From Bacillota bacterium (lineage in GTDB: Bacteria > Bacillota > Clostridia > Clostridiales > Caloramatoraceae), in assembly GCA_023415335.1 (NCBI GenBank), contig JAEZLD010000106.1:1-31909 (forward strand): a DNA stretch of 31,909 bases, written 5' to 3'. A model generated the notes under the pieces. The model was not told where the DNA came from. It did no database searches and saw only the letters and a list, made by a program, of their open reading frames with translations. Position numbers and translations under genes: made by a program. Positions 30,372 to 31,909 of this stretch are shown in pieces; positions within the stretch are counted from its first letter, which is position 1; every line of letters starts with the position of its first letter.

Positions 30372-31595
30372 TTATAATTCTGATTTAATTGTTTCAATAG
30401 CCTTCAGCATCTGAGGATCTTCATTATAATCCAGCGTACCTTCATCGTATTTCCTTTGCTGCTCCTCATTAAACTCCACAACTATATTCGGAGTAATTCC
30501 TGTACCCTGTATACACTCCCCTGAAGGAGTGTAATACCTTGAAGTGGTTACCTTAAGCCCTGTTCCATCCTTTAAATCCAGAATGGTTTGAACAATACCC
30601 TTTCCAAAGGTCTTGGTTCCTATAAGTGTTCCAGCCTTAAAATCTCTTACCGCTCCCGATAATATTTCGGAAGCACTGGCTGATCCGCCGTTTACCAGTA
30701 GTGTAAGCGGCATATCAAGCTTGCTTTCATCAGAGGTCCAGTCTTCTCTTTTCCCCTCAGCATCTATTGTATATACAGTGGTTCCCTTTCCAAGCAGCAT
30801 ATCAGCTATCTGGGTGGAGGTTAATAGAAGTCCTCCCGGATTATCCCTAAGGTCTATTACAAGCCCCTTCATTCCCGATGACTTCAGCTCCTTCAGCGCT
30901 GACTTGAAGTTATCTGCCGTATTCTCGTCAAAGTTTGTAATCCTTATGTATCCTATGTTATCCTTAAGCATCTCATGCCTGACAGTCTTAACGGTTATTG
31001 TAGCCCTTTTCATTGTAATATTCTTATAGCCCTCACCTTCCCTGTATATGGTCAGGGTTACCTCCGTACCCGGAGTCCCCTTCATCATGGATACTGCCTT
31101 ATCCATGTCGCTGGCAGTCATATCTGTTCCATCCACCTTGGATATTATATCTCCTGATTTTAAGCCTGCCTGCGCTGCAGGGGTGTCTTCAATTGGCGCA
31201 ACTACAACCAGATTTCCATTCAGTGCAGAAACATATATGCCTATTCCCGCATATGAGCCTGAGTTTGTAGACATCAGATCTGCATAGTCTTCCTCATTTA
31301 AATAAACAGTATATGGGTCGCCTATGGAGTTTACCATTCCCGAAATAGCTCCACTAACCAGTTTGCTCTCATCCACCTGGTCGTAGTCCACATATTTATC
31401 CTGAAGCAGATTCTTAATGCTTTCAAGCTTTTGAAATTTCCTTAAAAAGGTATAGTCCGAGTCCCCAACTGTCAAGCCGCCGTTAAGCTCAAGCTTTGGG
31501 GCGAAGATTGCTATGGCCGCCACAATAACAGCAGTGGCTATATTAGTAACAATCAGTAACGTTAAGCTTTTCCTTTTGCTGACCTGATTTTCCAT
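30372..31595 (-). CDS. S41 C-terminal processing protease (CtpA/CtpB-like)
   Basis: Membrane-anchored serine protease with a PDZ domain that trims exported or membrane proteins; Bacillus CtpB acts in sporulation signalling. The 407 residues have one N-terminal helix (about 11-31), a helical cap, a PDZ domain (about 112-198, with GSYAGIGIYV and AGLKSGDIISKVDG), and the S41 catalytic domain. The catalytic set S307 (GGSASASE), K332 and Q336 (TFGKGIVQ) is spaced as in CtpB. A longer frame uses TTG at 31631 without a ribosome site; AGGTG nine bases before the ATG at 31595 supports the start used. It is preceded by a terminator and its own extended -10 promoter, though close to an M23 peptidase gene of the same compartment. 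Confidence 0.93.
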   Translation of the reverse strand: MENQVSKRKSLTLLIVTNIATAVIVAAIAIFAPKLELNGGLTVGDSDYTFLRKFQKLESIKNLLQDKYVDYDQVDESKLVSGAISGMVNSIGDPYTVYLNEEDYADLMSTNSGSYAGIGIYVSALNGNLVVVAPIEDTPAAQAGLKSGDIISKVDGTDMTASDMDKAVSMMKGTPGTEVTLTIYREGEGYKNITMKRATITVKTVRHEMLKDNIGYIRITNFDENTADNFKSALKELKSSGMKGLVIDLRDNPGGLLLTSTQIADMLLGKGTTVYTIDAEGKREDWTSDESKLDMPLTLLVNGGSASASEILSGAVRDFKAGTLIGTKTFGKGIVQTILDLKDGTGLKVTTSRYYTPSGECIQGTGITPNIVVEFNEEQQRKYDEGTLDYNEDPQMLKAIETIKSEL

Positions 31596-31663
31596 GTTGT
31601 ATATCACCTCATAATATTTAATTAGGTCCAACCTACACTAGATTATGTGTAACTTATCTTTAC

Positions 31664-31672
31664 ATTATATCA
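31664..31672 (-). promoter_or_regulatory. Extended -10 promoter of the S41 protease gene
   Basis: Minus strand TGATATAAT (31672-31664), a full TGnTATAAT element, about 70 bases before the gene start. No clear -35 is seen. Confidence 0.45.
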
Positions 31673-31703
31673 CAGTATTGCTGTTTTTATTGGAACAATT
31701 TAT

Positions 31704-31751
31704 TAAATAAAAACCGGAGCATAACCTATAAAAGGCTATGCTCCAGTTTTT
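31704..31751 (-). terminator. Terminator after the M23 peptidase gene
   Basis: An 18-bp stem with two G-U pairs (31709-31726 with 31734-31751) and a seven-base loop, with T runs on the minus strand, 25 bases past the stop at 31776. The G-U pairs form only in minus-strand RNA, which fixes the direction. Confidence 0.88.
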
Positions 31752-31775
31752 ATTTGTTATACATTGTATATTATC

Positions 31776-31909
31776 TTATTTCCCACAAATATAGTATGGA
31801 GCCGGATCTATTGGAGTTCCATCCTTCCTTATTTCAAAATGAAGATGTGGTCCTGTAGACCATCCTGTGCTTCCAGAAATTCCAATTCTCTGTCCAGCCT
31901 TTACCGTTT
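31776..31909 (-). CDS. C-terminal end of an M23 family metallopeptidase
   Basis: The last 44 codons of a gene that begins outside the window. The frame contains GISGSTGWSTGPHLHFEIRK and PIDPAPYY, the C-terminal signature of LytM/M23 lysostaphin-like peptidoglycan endopeptidases. The HxH of GPHLHFE supplies a zinc ligand and the catalytic histidine. The upstream zinc ligands and any signal peptide or coiled coil are not visible. In Firmicutes, M23 and ctp genes often follow ftsE-ftsX, so this could be an FtsX-activated wall hydrolase, but that is inference. Confidence 0.9.
   Translation of the reverse strand, partial: TVKAGQRIGISGSTGWSTGPHLHFEIRKDGTPIDPAPYYICGK

Noticed and set aside
582..31287. 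Many open frames of 60-160 codons on the plus strand
   Set aside because: All lie antisense to strongly recognised minus-strand genes, have no family resemblance or consistent ribosome sites, and follow from the codon use of those genes.
1..31909. CRISPR arrays, tRNA genes, integrase or insertion-sequence genes, known riboswitches
   Set aside because: No regularly spaced direct repeats, cloverleaf sequences, transposase-like frames or recognisable riboswitch cores were seen on either strand.

Overview
This window looks like a stretch of a moderately AT-rich Firmicute chromosome, most likely Clostridiaceae. The reasons are gene content and order (pyk–pfkA–small protein–dnaE–DRTGG/CBS protein–whiA–yvcK–rapZ–PHP–murB, plus a type III glutamine synthetase and uvrC/uvrA/uvrB near ftsW, ctp and M23 genes), strong AGGAGG-type ribosome sites, sigma-A promoters, and U-tailed hairpin terminators. 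Every gene I can support is on the minus strand, so the region is read from high to low coordinates. No tRNA, rRNA, CRISPR array, transposase or prophage gene is visible.

In transcription order: (1) 31909–28042 is envelope and transport: the end of an M23 peptidase, a CtpB-like S41 protease, a tandem P-loop ATPase of unknown role and a CDF metal exporter, each closed by its own terminator. (2) 27866–22694 is uvrB then uvrA, behind a strong promoter with an SOS (LexA) box at the predicted start of transcription. The two uvr genes are separated by a GC-rich non-coding stretch that shares a short repeat with the sequence downstream of uvrA. (3) 22556–17433 is a compact operon: membrane-anchored FHA protein, FtsW/RodA-type glycosyltransferase, class B penicillin-binding protein, uvrC. 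(4) 17422–15105 is glnN (type III glutamine synthetase) with its own promoter, a long terminator-like hairpin in the leader, and a terminator after the gene. (5) 15054–12538 is a possible 23-codon ORF, an RsmF-like rRNA cytosine methyltransferase and murB. (6) 12497–3695 is a run of close or overlapping genes: PHP phosphoesterase, rapZ, yvcK, whiA, an HTH-DRTGG-CBS-hotdog protein and dnaE. A palindrome overlaps the promoter. (7) 3647–442 is a DUF2007-like small protein, pfkA and pyk (lower glycolysis), then a terminator with a UUCG loop. (8) 366–1 is a DUF378 membrane protein and the first 13 codons of another gene.

Most of the content is conserved housekeeping. The most interesting material is regulatory or of unknown function: the glnN leader, where a hexaloop hairpin and a 22-bp terminator exclude each other; the palindrome over the PHP–rapZ–yvcK–whiA promoter; the tandem-duplicated P-loop ATPase; the short ORF before the rRNA methyltransferase; the palindromes upstream of the metal exporter; and a RapZ whose Walker A lysine is replaced by arginine. 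Several starts were moved inward from the longest reading frame because a good ribosome site sits before an internal ATG (DUF378, PHP, murB, RsmF-like, uvrC, PBP, uvrB, CDF, S41).
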